Shown: piece after piece, positions 30,619 through 38,583 of the stretch
Position numbering within the stretch: position 1 is the first letter of the stretch
Layout: every line of letters begins with the position of its first letter
Source: Phycisphaerae bacterium
GTDB lineage: Bacteria; Planctomycetota; Phycisphaerae; Sedimentisphaerales; SM23-30
Length of the DNA: 55,088 nt
Assembly (NCBI GenBank): GCA_016342495.1
Contig: JAEIOG010000025.1
Location: forward strand, 1-55,088
Reading direction: 5' to 3'
Notes under the pieces: model-generated
What the model saw: the letters and a program-made list of their open reading frames with translations, nothing else
Told to the model about the DNA's origin: nothing
Databases searched by the model: none
Translations under genes and position numbers: made by a program

Positions 30619-31889
30619 CCATGTTTTTCCGCAGCTTCGATGGCTTTTTTAAGTTGTAATTCGGCATAGAGCTGGGTTGTATTGATGTCACTATGGCCAA
30701 GCATGGCAGATGCTGCATCTAGGCCCATGTCAGCACGGACATTGGTGCTTGCTGTGTGACGCAGCTGATGAGGTGTCCATTTGGGGATTGGATCGGTATC
30801 TGTTTTTTTAAGCTTTAATTCGATTCTTAAAGCTTTATTGGCTCCTGCAATTCCTCGTTGCACTGCTCGACGATAAGAATCTTTATTATATCTGTCATTT
30901 GGTTGGACTAGTGGGTTTGATTTTATGTTTGTACCTGGTCTATTGCCGTAACTGTCTTTTGTTGTTCGGTTTTCCCGTCTCTTTTCCCGCATCTTAGCCA
31001 TGCTTTCAGCGGGACTGAAAAGATAGGCTTTGGCTTGGCGTTTCATGTATTTTTTGAGTATTTTTTGAGTTTTCGGACCTATAGGGATTTGTTTGAGCTC
31101 TCCGGTTCTCCAAAAATTTTTATCTTTGCATTTATATATCCAAATGTTTTTATGAGATTCTTTGTCGAAATCCGCTGGTTTCATAATGCAGATTTCTGTG
31201 CTTCGTAGCCCTGTATAGTAATGCACCATTACCATGTCGGCAACTATGCTCGTGAGATAGGGCAAAATAGCTATGACATGCTTTTCTGGTAAGGCGGTTA
31301 CTTTCTTTTCGGGTTTGACACCGTGACGGCCACGTTCAATGCTTTCAACTGTGGATAAATTGGTGAAGATAAAACCTGGCACTAGTTTGCGGGAAACTGC
31401 CCATTTGAACATTCGCTTTATCATTGGAATTCTACGTTTGTTAATGGTGGATCGGGCTAATTTTTGTTTGATTAGATAATCCTGAACTGTCATTAATTTC
31501 AGCGAATCAAATTCTTCGGCGGGTAGGTCAGGGTAGAGCTTGGGGAGTGGACGCAAAGCAACTTCAATGTTGTAAGCTTCATTAGAACTGGAGTAACGTT
31601 CGCGACAATAGGTTAGATAGATGTTGATCAAGTTAGCAAGCGAACCATCGAATTGAGAGTTTTTTTGATTTTCTTTGAAAACTGCATGGTTGAGTATATC
31701 TTGAGCGACGATGCAGGCAATGTCATAGTTATTGGTGGCTTTGGTGCTACCTTGGGGTATGAGGGGGCGGGCTTTGGTTTTAACTTCACCTGGAATGCGA
31801 ACTTTCCACCAGTAGCGGCTTCCGTTTTTGTATATAGAACCCGGGCCTTCCCATTTTTTTTGTTTTGCCATTTTTACTATAACTTTCAT
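30615..31889 (-). CDS. Tyrosine-family integrase
   Basis: A 424-aa protein on the - strand. Catalytic residues of the tyrosine recombinase family are visible: Arg229 (YYTGLRSTE), His374/Arg377 (HQLRHT), His399 in GHSDINTTQ and the nucleophile Tyr408 (QLYAE). The N-terminal region has the usual basic arm-type domain (MAKQKKWEGPG, then RYWWKVRIPG). It integrates and excises the prophage at the tRNA-Pro 3' end about 95 bases from its start. ATG 31889 is taken; 31871 is an alternative. The gene runs opposite to the late genes and ends against the last of them. Confidence 0.93.
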   Translation of the reverse strand: MKVIVKMAKQKKWEGPGSIYKNGSRYWWKVRIPGEVKTKARPLIPQGSTKATNNYDIACIVAQDILNHAVFKENQKNSQFDGSLANLINIYLTYCRERYSSSNEAYNIEVALRPLPKLYPDLPAEEFDSLKLMTVQDYLIKQKLARSTINKRRIPMIKRMFKWAVSRKLVPGFIFTNLSTVESIERGRHGVKPEKKVTALPEKHVIAILPYLTSIVADMVMVHYYTGLRSTEICIMKPADFDKESHKNIWIYKCKDKNFWRTGELKQIPIGPKTQKILKKYMKRQAKAYLFSPAESMAKMREKRRENRTTKDSYGNRPGTNIKSNPLVQPNDRYNKDSYRRAVQRGIAGANKALRIELKLKKTDTDPIPKWTPHQLRHTASTNVRADMGLDAASAMLGHSDINTTQLYAELQLKKAIEAAEKHG

Positions 31890-31894
31890 TTCAA

Positions 31895-31929
31895 AATATA
31901 ACCTTTATAACCATACAAAAGGTTATATT
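31895..31929. promoter_or_regulatory. Operator-like inverted repeat at the integrase start
   Basis: AATATAACCTTT (31895-31906) and AAAGGTTATATT (31918-31929) are a perfect 12-bp dyad with an 11-base spacer, between the integrase start and the tRNA. It could be an arm-type integrase/excisionase site or the control site of int. Confidence 0.6.
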
Positions 31930-31984
31930 CTTAAAATGCAAAAGTCAAGGGTTTTATAAGTGTTTGAAAAATAGGGGTTTATGA

Positions 31985-32059
31985 TCGGGGTGAGAGGATT
32001 CGAACCTCCGGCCTCTACGTCCCGAACGTAGCGCTCTAGCCAAGCTGAGCTACACCCCG
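31985..32059 (-). tRNA. tRNA-Pro(CGG), prophage attachment site at its 3' end
   Basis: Read on the - strand: acceptor CGGGGTG/CACCCCG, anticodon stem CTACG/CGTAG with loop TTCGGGA (anticodon CGG), T-stem GGAGG/CCTCT around TTCGAAT, discriminator A, no encoded CCA. The 3' end faces the integrase, 96 bases from its start, which marks this gene as the integration target and its 3' end as the right attachment site. The core length cannot be set because no left copy was found. Confidence 0.92.
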
Positions 32060-32203
32060 TAATGTACAGTTAGTATTTTTAACCAAAAAAAACAGATTTT
32101 GCAAGAAATAAATTAGGTAATACCAATTTAAAAGAGAAAAATTGTGGATTGAATTATGGGCAGGTAGCGTAAGTGGGGTTTGGCGTTTTTGGACTGGAGG
32201 GGA

Positions 32204-32428
32204 TTATACAGGATTTGCCCCGGATATTTCCTGTATGCCATCATCAAAATTGTTTTTTCCATCTGGATTGTCTTCCAGATCTTCTTGAGCTTCTTTTGTT
32301 TCGATTTGTATATTGTATGCTTTAACGAGCTGGACACGGCGTCCAGCCATACATGCCAGCATCATGATTGCGCCACAAGCTGCTGCTAACAAGGAAATTA
32401 TAATTATTACCATTTCTGCGTTAGACAT
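32204..32428 (-). CDS. Small membrane protein
   Basis: A 74-aa protein. Residues about 7-28 are one membrane segment (VIIIISLLAAACGAIMMLAC), preceded by a short N-terminus and followed by a basic then acidic polar tail. AGGAAAGG lies ten bases before the ATG. It is the first protein gene on the host side, between tRNA genes. Function unknown. Confidence 0.7.
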   Translation of the reverse strand: MSNAEMVIIIISLLAAACGAIMMLACMAGRRVQLVKAYNIQIETKEAQEDLEDNPDGKNNFDDGIQEISGANPV

Positions 32429-32676
32429 TTATCTAGCCTTTCCTGTTGTGGTATTTTTGTTTTTTTAGCTTGAGATTATTAAAAAATCAGAAAGCTTTGT
32501 ACGAATTGGCTACAGCTAATATATTTTTAGCTGTGTGCCCCCCCATATAATAATCATCGGCTAAAATGTGATAAAAAATAAGATTTATCAGTGATAAAAT
32601 TGAGGTAATTTTTGAAAATGCTTAAATAAAAGTATTTTTTGGGGAAAAGAAGTGTAGGTTCCAGAGAAATGAGAAA

Positions 32677-32750
32677 AGGCGGCGATGGGATTCGAACCCA
32701 TGAATAATGGTTTTGCAAACCATCGCCTTAGTCCACTTGGCCACGCCGCC
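32677..32750 (-). tRNA. tRNA-Cys(GCA), copy 1
   Basis: On the - strand: acceptor GGCGGCG/CGCCGCC, anticodon stem ATGGT/ACCAT with loop TTGCAAA (anticodon GCA), T-stem ATGGG/CCCAT around TTCGAAT, discriminator T (U). No encoded CCA. Confidence 0.93.
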
Positions 32751-32839
32751 GCTAAGTAGCTATGTTCTAGTTTTTTTATTTTAGAGCTATACATTTATAG
32801 ATCAAAATGGAACTGATCGACCCGGAAATGTTAAAAAAA

Positions 32840-32912
32840 AGGCGACGATGGGACTCGAACCCATGAATAATGGTTTTGCAAACCATCGCCTTAGCCACTT
32901 GGCCACGTCGCC
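32840..32912 (-). tRNA. tRNA-Cys(GCA), copy 2
   Basis: Nearly the same as copy 1, but the acceptor is GGCGACG/CGTCGCC (a paired change) and the D-loop is one base shorter. Anticodon GCA, discriminator T (U). Confidence 0.93.
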
Positions 32913-33078
32913 GTAATTGAGCCTTACTTTATAGTCTTTTTAGATCTGAATGTCAAAGTTATTATGTAAGTTTTTTGTCTCACAGCTCAATTTTGGGTAA
33001 AAAAATATCTTAAATTATCCAAAACTGCTATTCTTACCCTTGACCGTAAGCCTTTTTATGCTAAACTAGTGCACTCAA

Positions 33079-33153
33079 CGGGCTGTGGCGCAGTTTGGCT
33101 AGCGCGCTTGACTGGGGGTCAAGAGGTCGGAGGTTCAAGTCCTCTCAGCCCGA
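33079..33153 (+). tRNA. tRNA-Pro(GGG)
   Basis: On the + strand: acceptor CGGGCTG/CAGCCCG, D-stem GCGC/GCGC, anticodon stem CTTGA/TCAAG with loop CTGGGGG (anticodon GGG), T-stem GGAGG/CCTCT around TTCAAGT, discriminator A, no encoded CCA. It points toward the sialic acid genes and is separated from them by a strong terminator. Confidence 0.93.
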
Positions 33154-33262
33154 ATACTATTCTTATATTGATATAGTCGTTTGTCTTGTTTCTCAGGGCA
33201 ATCGACTGGTCTTGTGCTAAGTTCAAATGAACTGCAGTTACTGGATTTCTATCTGAATGGGC

Positions 33263-33303
33263 AAATAGCTGATAATCTTGTTATTCAGGATTATCAGCTA
33301 TTT
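33263..33303. terminator. Bidirectional terminator
   Basis: AAATAGCTGATAATC and GATTATCAGCTATTT are a perfect 15-bp stem around an 11-base loop with T-runs on both sides. It closes the - strand sialic acid operon and the + strand tRNA-Pro gene. Confidence 0.85.
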
Positions 33304-33340
33304 TTATGTCTGGTTCAAAAAATCGTCAATTTATCCAATT

Positions 33341-36106
33341 TTAATTGTTAATTTTTTTCTCTTGAGTGAAAATTGTCATACCAGTGAGGTCTTTTTTGGG
33401 TGGCGGAGTGATCAGGCTGAAGCAGTACCCGCTAACTACGCAAGCGATAATACTTATTGTTGCATGTAGCAATGAATGGACACCAGTGTAATGTTTTAAC
33501 AACAGAAGAGTTATCATACTGCAAACCACCCCTGCGATTGCGCCGAAAGCATTAGTGCGTTTGGTAAACATACCCAGACAGAACATGCCACAGATAGGTG
33601 AGGCGAACATACCCAGGATACCCTGGAACTGGTCCCAAAGTGATTTAATGTCGCCTGAGGCAAATGTCAGGGCCAGAATAGTACCAATGATGCCAAATAA
33701 GGCCGTCGAAAAACGAGCCAGATTTAGATATCCTTTTTCGGTTTTAAGCACATTAAAACGCTGGAAGAAGTCGGTAACCAGTGTCGTAGAAATACTATTG
33801 ATACTGGTCGATACCGTTGATTGGGCAGCAGCGAAGATCGCAGCTACAACAAGGCCGGCAACGCCAACCGGTAGTTTGGTGGCGATAAAAGCCGGGAAAA
33901 TAGAGTCATTTTTTTGCAGTTGAGGATCGATTATCATTTCAGCAGGATTAGTTTTGTAATAAACAAATAAGGCAGCACCAACAGCAAAGAATAATAATGA
34001 TGCGGGGATAACCAAAACGGTGTTAGTCCAGATCGCCCGGGCGGCTTCTTTTTCACTTGGTACTGACATATATCGCTGTACTACGGCTTGATCCGAAGCA
34101 TAAGGGGTCAGCGATTGGCCTAAGCCACCAACTAATGCGACCCAGAAGACCGCTTTGGTGAAGCTGTATTTTGAGAAGTCCATATCGAGCATGTGGAATT
34201 TGTCGGCTGCGGAAGCAACTTCGATAAATCCTCCAAAGCCACCATCGACATTACAGATAATGATAATAAAACTGACCAGGGCACCACCGAGAAGGATGAC
34301 TGCCTGAATAGCATCGGTCCAGACGACCGCTTCCAGGCCACCGGCGGTGCAATAGATAACGCTGAGGAAGCCCATCAGTGCGATACACTGGAATTCATCC
34401 AGTGGTGTGATAGCGGCAAGAGCCATCGCCGGAAGGTAAAGGACGACAGCCATACGGCCGACCTGGAAAAGGATGAAAAGGGTGCTGGCAAGCAGGCGGA
34501 CAAAGACGTTGAATCGTTTTTCGAGATATTGATAGGCACTGGCGGCATCAAGCCTGCGGAAAAATGGCAGGAAAAATATGACGATTAATGGTGCGGTGAT
34601 TACAGCGGTCATATTGAGAATGAATTGTGCCCAGTTGGTGGCGAAAGCTTTAGCCGGGATAGCCATAAATGTTATTGAACTGAGCATGGTGGCAAAGATG
34701 CTTAATCCGGCGACGACCCAGGGAACACGTTGGCCGCCACGGAAAAAGTCGTCGGTGTTTTTATTGCGTTTGGCAAAGAAAAACCCCACTCCTACCATCG
34801 CCGCTAAGTATACGCCTATGGTCGCGAAGTTTAATATACCAAATTCGCGGGGCTGTTTATCCAGTTCGACCGACCATATTGTCGGGCTGCGGAATTTGGG
34901 GCGAACTTCGCCAGTTGGTATAATGATCTTGCCATCCCAGTTTACAGCGGTGGTTGTGACAGGATTAGCAGGAGAAGAAACATGTTTTTGGTAATCAGTA
35001 CCATCAAATACGCTATGGCCAGCGACTTTTATCCAGTTGTCAGTGATGGTATGATAGGTATAAGCGATTTTAGGGAAACCTGGGTGGTTGTCCTTTAGTT
35101 CACTCGATTTTGCCAGAAGTGAGCCATCAGCGCCGCTCAGGACAAAGATAAATGATTGGCCTACCGCAATGGAAGTTCCAGCCATTACGCAAGTGGGTGA
35201 ATCTTTTTTCTTATTCCAGAATTTGAATTCAGCTAAATATTGTTCACGATTTTTACCATCATAGGTGTCGGCGGCAGGGTCATATTTAGCGGGGTCAAAT
35301 TCATTAATGATAAATTGATAGTTGTCGGTGAGATATTCATATTCTTTTATTTCACCAGTATCGCTGTGGCGACCTGACATGACATAGATACAATCAGTGA
35401 AGCCATTGTGCTGAGCGTTAAGGAGATTTACAACGCGAGAAGGTCCAGGCCAGGCTGGAAGTTTTTCCCATTGGAGATTTTTAAGGTTATCGATGTCATT
35501 GAGGGTGGTTTCTTTTATTTTTTTACCTTTAATTGAGTCTTTGATCGGGAGTTTAGCCCGCCAGAAGTTAGTCATGGCGTTTTGAATATTACCATCGGGA
35601 GAGCCACCAGCGATGTAAATATAATCCCCTGAAAGAGCAGCGGCACCAAATGAACAGGGCGATGGTAATGTAGATATTTGAGTCTGGGTGACGGTTTTTT
35701 TGTCGTTGTCCCATGTTAGCAGGAATACATTATTGTAGGATTTGTCGCTATCACAGCCACCCATGCAAATAACGCCAAACTCGGTTGATACGCTCATTCC
35801 ATAAGCTAAAGGTTTATCGATTTTGAAATTGTGCCACAGGTAGCCATTATCAGTTTTTTCAAGGACATGGCCAGTATCGACATAAACTTTGCGATCACCT
35901 TTAGAGTCGTAAGTGTCACCATCGGGGAAATTGGCACCGCCTGCGACGATTAGAGCATCATTTGAAACACCAACGAATGGTCCAGCGACACCAAGTTTAT
36001 CTGGTAGTTCAGGGATTGTTTTGCCATCCCATTTAAGGTCGACTTTAGCATAAGCATTAGTTAGCATTATAAGCGATAATATTAATAACAACTTCAGGTT
36101 TTTCAT
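33341..36106 (-). CDS. Sialic acid mutarotase-like Kelch domain fused to a sodium/solute symporter
   Basis: A 921-aa protein starting at ATG 36106 (GGAGAG upstream). Residues 1-21 are a signal peptide. Residues about 25-420 are a Kelch-type propeller with LGVAGPFVGVSNDALIVAGG, like the NanM N-acetylneuraminate mutarotase family. Residues about 430-921 are a sodium:solute symporter with many membrane segments (FFRGGQRVPWVVAGLSIFAT, TPYASDQAVVQRYMS). In one chain it would convert the released anomer in the periplasm and import it. It is the last gene of the operon, 28 bases after the UroD-like gene. Sialic acid as substrate is inferred from the neighbours. Confidence 0.85.
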   Translation of the reverse strand: MKNLKLLLILSLIMLTNAYAKVDLKWDGKTIPELPDKLGVAGPFVGVSNDALIVAGGANFPDGDTYDSKGDRKVYVDTGHVLEKTDNGYLWHNFKIDKPLAYGMSVSTEFGVICMGGCDSDKSYNNVFLLTWDNDKKTVTQTQISTLPSPCSFGAAALSGDYIYIAGGSPDGNIQNAMTNFWRAKLPIKDSIKGKKIKETTLNDIDNLKNLQWEKLPAWPGPSRVVNLLNAQHNGFTDCIYVMSGRHSDTGEIKEYEYLTDNYQFIINEFDPAKYDPAADTYDGKNREQYLAEFKFWNKKKDSPTCVMAGTSIAVGQSFIFVLSGADGSLLAKSSELKDNHPGFPKIAYTYHTITDNWIKVAGHSVFDGTDYQKHVSSPANPVTTTAVNWDGKIIIPTGEVRPKFRSPTIWSVELDKQPREFGILNFATIGVYLAAMVGVGFFFAKRNKNTDDFFRGGQRVPWVVAGLSIFATMLSSITFMAIPAKAFATNWAQFILNMTAVITAPLIVIFFLPFFRRLDAASAYQYLEKRFNVFVRLLASTLFILFQVGRMAVVLYLPAMALAAITPLDEFQCIALMGFLSVIYCTAGGLEAVVWTDAIQAVILLGGALVSFIIIICNVDGGFGGFIEVASAADKFHMLDMDFSKYSFTKAVFWVALVGGLGQSLTPYASDQAVVQRYMSVPSEKEAARAIWTNTVLVIPASLLFFAVGAALFVYYKTNPAEMIIDPQLQKNDSIFPAFIATKLPVGVAGLVVAAIFAAAQSTVSTSINSISTTLVTDFFQRFNVLKTEKGYLNLARFSTALFGIIGTILALTFASGDIKSLWDQFQGILGMFASPICGMFCLGMFTKRTNAFGAIAGVVCSMITLLLLKHYTGVHSLLHATISIIACVVSGYCFSLITPPPKKDLTGMTIFTQEKKINN

Positions 36107-36133
36107 GTAACTCTCCATTCAGGTCGTTTTGAT

Positions 36134-37201
36134 TCAGTATTTCCATGTCCGGGCAGCTTGGTACATTGCGACAATATTTTCTGTGGGGATATCATCCTGA
36201 AAATTATGGGTAGGTCCAACAAAGAAGCCGCCACCGGGGGCCATCGCGTCCATTAATTTTTTTACACCTTGTTTAACTTGTTCAGGCGTGCCTTTGGTTA
36301 ATAGTTCATTTTCATCAACACCGCCGGAGAAACACAGTTTATCTCCAAATTCGGCTTTGAGCTCAGCTGGGATCATATCGGTAGCTGAAACCTGGATTGG
36401 GTCTAGAACTTCAACACCAGTTTCGATAAGGTCAGGGATTAATTGTCGTATCGCACCGCAGGAATGATGATAATAATGGGCACCGAAGCTTTTGGCGAGT
36501 TCTGCCATTTTCATCAGGCCGGGTTGAATGCGTTTACGCCAGACACGTGGGCTCATAAGTAACCCGCGCTGGGTGCCATAGTCATCACCAATACGGAAAA
36601 AGTCGATACGGCCGTTGGCTGCTTTGAAGAATTTTTCAATATAGGCCAACTGGAATTCGAGGATATGTTCTATCAAGGTATCGATAAAGTCAGGTTCGAG
36701 CATCAGGGCCATAAATGAGCGTTCTTCACCGATAAGGGTCTGGATTGGGCTCTGGAATATGCTTGGCGATGCGATTCCCGGGCAGGTCATAATAGCATAA
36801 TCATCATATTTTTTGCATAGTTCAGGAATAATATCAAAATCATACCAATCAGTTTTAGGCCAGGGGAAATTTTTTAGTGCGGCAGGGTCAGTTATATCAG
36901 CTAAAGGGTTAGAAGAAACTTCCCAATAGCCACCGGTTTTACTGAATGATACGAATTTATATTCCACGCCCCAGATATCTTTTTTGAAATTAGGGTTGTC
37001 ACTTTCCAGTTTTGGACCAATATAAGCAGGTTGGACCCAGCGAAAATCAATTTCAAAATGTTCCAGCAGGGCATCGAAGTTAGCTATATTGAGGTCTTTG
37101 AGTAAACGGGTACGGACTTCAGGGACGTCACGATAGAACATTGGAACGCGGTCGGGCTGTTGATGATTTAATGCGGCAAGGACGCGTTGGCGAGAATTCA
37201 T
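36134..37201 (-). CDS. Uroporphyrinogen decarboxylase-family protein
   Basis: A 355-aa protein of the UroD/methyltransferase superfamily: [19 protein letters not shown] at the N-terminus, [10 protein letters not shown] (a His/Cys metal-type site), and [15 protein letters not shown] near residue 240. True heme decarboxylases are rarely found in sugar operons. The family also includes cobalamin-dependent methyltransferases and many unassigned proteins that are frequent in planctomycetes. It overlaps the epimerase gene by ATGA, so the two are co-translated. Its reaction in this pathway is not clear. Confidence 0.75.
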   Translation of the reverse strand: MNSRQRVLAALNHQQPDRVPMFYRDVPEVRTRLLKDLNIANFDALLEHFEIDFRWVQPAYIGPKLESDNPNFKKDIWGVEYKFVSFSKTGGYWEVSSNPLADITDPAALKNFPWPKTDWYDFDIIPELCKKYDDYAIMTCPGIASPSIFQSPIQTLIGEERSFMALMLEPDFIDTLIEHILEFQLAYIEKFFKAANGRIDFFRIGDDYGTQRGLLMSPRVWRKRIQPGLMKMAELAKSFGAHYYHHSCGAIRQLIPDLIETGVEVLDPIQVSATDMIPAELKAEFGDKLCFSGGVDENELLTKGTPEQVKQGVKKLMDAMAPGGGFFVGPTHNFQDDIPTENIVAMYQAARTWKY

Positions 37202-38391
37202 TGTATATCCTTGATGTTATTTTTTATTGTTTCAAGCTCACGATAGCACAGGTCTAACGCACGGGGGACATGAAAACAACCTTTCCATTTGCCACCCTTA
37301 AGCGTTAATAGAACTTCGCCCTGGCGATTCAAATAACCAAACCATTCGCCATTAGCAGAATCATCAAAATGGCTCCATGCGTATTTATGTACTTTTATAA
37401 ACCAGTCCCAGCATTCGGTGCGGCCAGTTGAAACATATCCTTTTAATAATGCCACCAACGTTTCCAGATGAACCCACCAAAGTTTCTGGTCCCATTCGAG
37501 CTGTTGTGGGGGCTTGCCTTTGGCATCCATGAAGTAAAAGATGCCGCCATGGGTCTTGTCCCAGGCATAGTCAAGGGTTTTTAATATTACATCAACGGTC
37601 AGTTCGATAAGCTTGTGGTCATTACGCCGACGAGCTATATCGAGAATGAACCACATAGCTTCAATTCCATGACCAGGGTTAAATAGTCGGCCTTCATAGC
37701 AATCTGGGTGCGAACTATCAGGGTTAATGTTTTCATAAAGCATCATTTCATTTTTGTCGAGAAATTCACCGGTAACTTCCTGTACACAGACATCGAGAGC
37801 GTTTTCAAGAGTTTCTTTGTCAAGCATCCAGTCCAGTTCTAATGTCAGGTTAGCCATGATCATGGGAAGGGCCATAGTTTTCATGGGGCGGGTGCCGGGA
37901 TAAGCTTTGGCGTATTTGCCTTTGGGGTTATCTTTGCGTTTAAGAATATTGTTATAGGTTTTAAGTGCAATGTCTTTATATTCCTGGTCGCCTGTTGCCA
38001 AAGCGTATTGGCTGAAAGCCATTGCCCCGAAGCAGTCGCTAAAGATATTATAAGGCTGGATGAGGGGTTGGCCCTGACGGTTAAGCGAGAAGTACCAGTC
38101 ACCATTTTTGTCATAGCCATGTTTTTTCAGGAACTCAGCACCGATTTTGGCAGTGTTTAGCCATTGTTCTTTTTTTTCTGTGCGATTATAAAGCATGGAA
38201 AAAGTCCAGACCTGACGAGCCTGAAGCCAAAGAAATTTGTCGGTGTCATAAACTGTGCCATCTTTATCCAGGCAAGTGAAATACCCGCCATGCTCATGGT
38301 CGATAGAATGACTTTCCCAGAAAGGAATTACGCTTTCGTGGAGGCAATTTTGATATTGTTTTATGAGGTTGGCAATATTATTAATGGTCAT
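37198..38391 (-). CDS. AGE-family N-acylglucosamine 2-epimerase
   Basis: A 397-aa protein from ATG 38391; a start at 38445 is possible but has no better site. AGE-family signs are [34 protein letters not shown]-type text (here [18 protein letters not shown]), [13 protein letters not shown] and a final [11 protein letters not shown], giving the alpha/alpha-toroid with catalytic His residues. It would interconvert ManNAc, made by the lyase, with GlcNAc. It is the first gene after a hairpin and AraR-like site at 38,460-38,530. Other AGE-fold proteins act on cellobiose or mannose, so substrate is inferred from context. Confidence 0.85.
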   Translation of the reverse strand: MTINNIANLIKQYQNCLHESVIPFWESHSIDHEHGGYFTCLDKDGTVYDTDKFLWLQARQVWTFSMLYNRTEKKEQWLNTAKIGAEFLKKHGYDKNGDWYFSLNRQGQPLIQPYNIFSDCFGAMAFSQYALATGDQEYKDIALKTYNNILKRKDNPKGKYAKAYPGTRPMKTMALPMIMANLTLELDWMLDKETLENALDVCVQEVTGEFLDKNEMMLYENINPDSSHPDCYEGRLFNPGHGIEAMWFILDIARRRNDHKLIELTVDVILKTLDYAWDKTHGGIFYFMDAKGKPPQQLEWDQKLWWVHLETLVALLKGYVSTGRTECWDWFIKVHKYAWSHFDDSANGEWFGYLNRQGEVLLTLKGGKWKGCFHVPRALDLCYRELETIKNNIKDIQ

Positions 38392-38480
38392 AGGATTTAT
38401 TATGCTCCAATTACAAGTTAATTGCAATAATTTTTGATCTGACAATAATATAAAAGTTGTTCATACAAGTTACCTGTACA
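38392..38480 (-). promoter_or_regulatory. Upstream region of the epimerase operon with an AraR-like dyad
   Basis: On the - strand, AACTTGTATGAACAACTT is a near-dyad (AACTTGT/ACAACTT around ATGA) similar in form to GntR/AraR operators. It lies about 50-70 bases before the epimerase start, downstream of the hairpin at 38503. Binding by the twin regulators of this locus is a guess. Confidence 0.35.
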
Positions 38481-38502
38481 TGTCAGTTTTATGTAATCTT
38501 CG

Positions 38503-38530
38503 GTAGAGACAAGGCACCCCTTGTCTCTAC
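38503..38530. repeat. GTAGAGAC palindromic element
   Basis: GTAGAGACAAGG and CCTTGTCTCTAC are perfect 12-bp arms around CACC. GTAGAGAC...GTCTCTAC palindromes are known as dispersed repeats in several bacterial groups. This copy lies between the sialidase and epimerase genes, where it could also act as a terminator or transcript-end element, although no T-run follows. Confidence 0.65.
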
Positions 38531-38583
38531 ACAGTGCTTATGATATTCCAATAGGCATGTATTCAGGTAAAAGTATTGTTTTA

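Larger units (their letters stand above)
407..31985. mobile_element. Lambda-type siphovirus prophage (left end not resolved)
   Basis: The block carries regulators, a replication gene, a GpA-type terminase, portal, capsid, tail assembly chaperone, tape measure and tail genes in lambda-like order, and ends with a tyrosine integrase beside the 3' end of tRNA-Pro. Gene order and sizes (gpW-like 69 aa, portal 524 aa, terminase 645 aa) match lambdoid cos phages. The right boundary is placed at the tRNA 3' end. No second copy of the tRNA 3' end was found near the left edge, so the true left end lies outside the window or was lost near the insertion-sequence remnant at 1-267. No endolysin, holin or classic cI/cro pair was recognised. 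Confidence 0.85.

Noticed and set aside
32588-32794. Protein gene over tRNA-Cys
   Set aside because: The frame is a translation of the tRNA gene on the same strand; the tRNA fold is complete.
34193-34994. Two + strand frames within the mutarotase/symporter gene
   Set aside because: They are antisense to a well-supported gene with signal peptide, Kelch repeats and symporter motifs.
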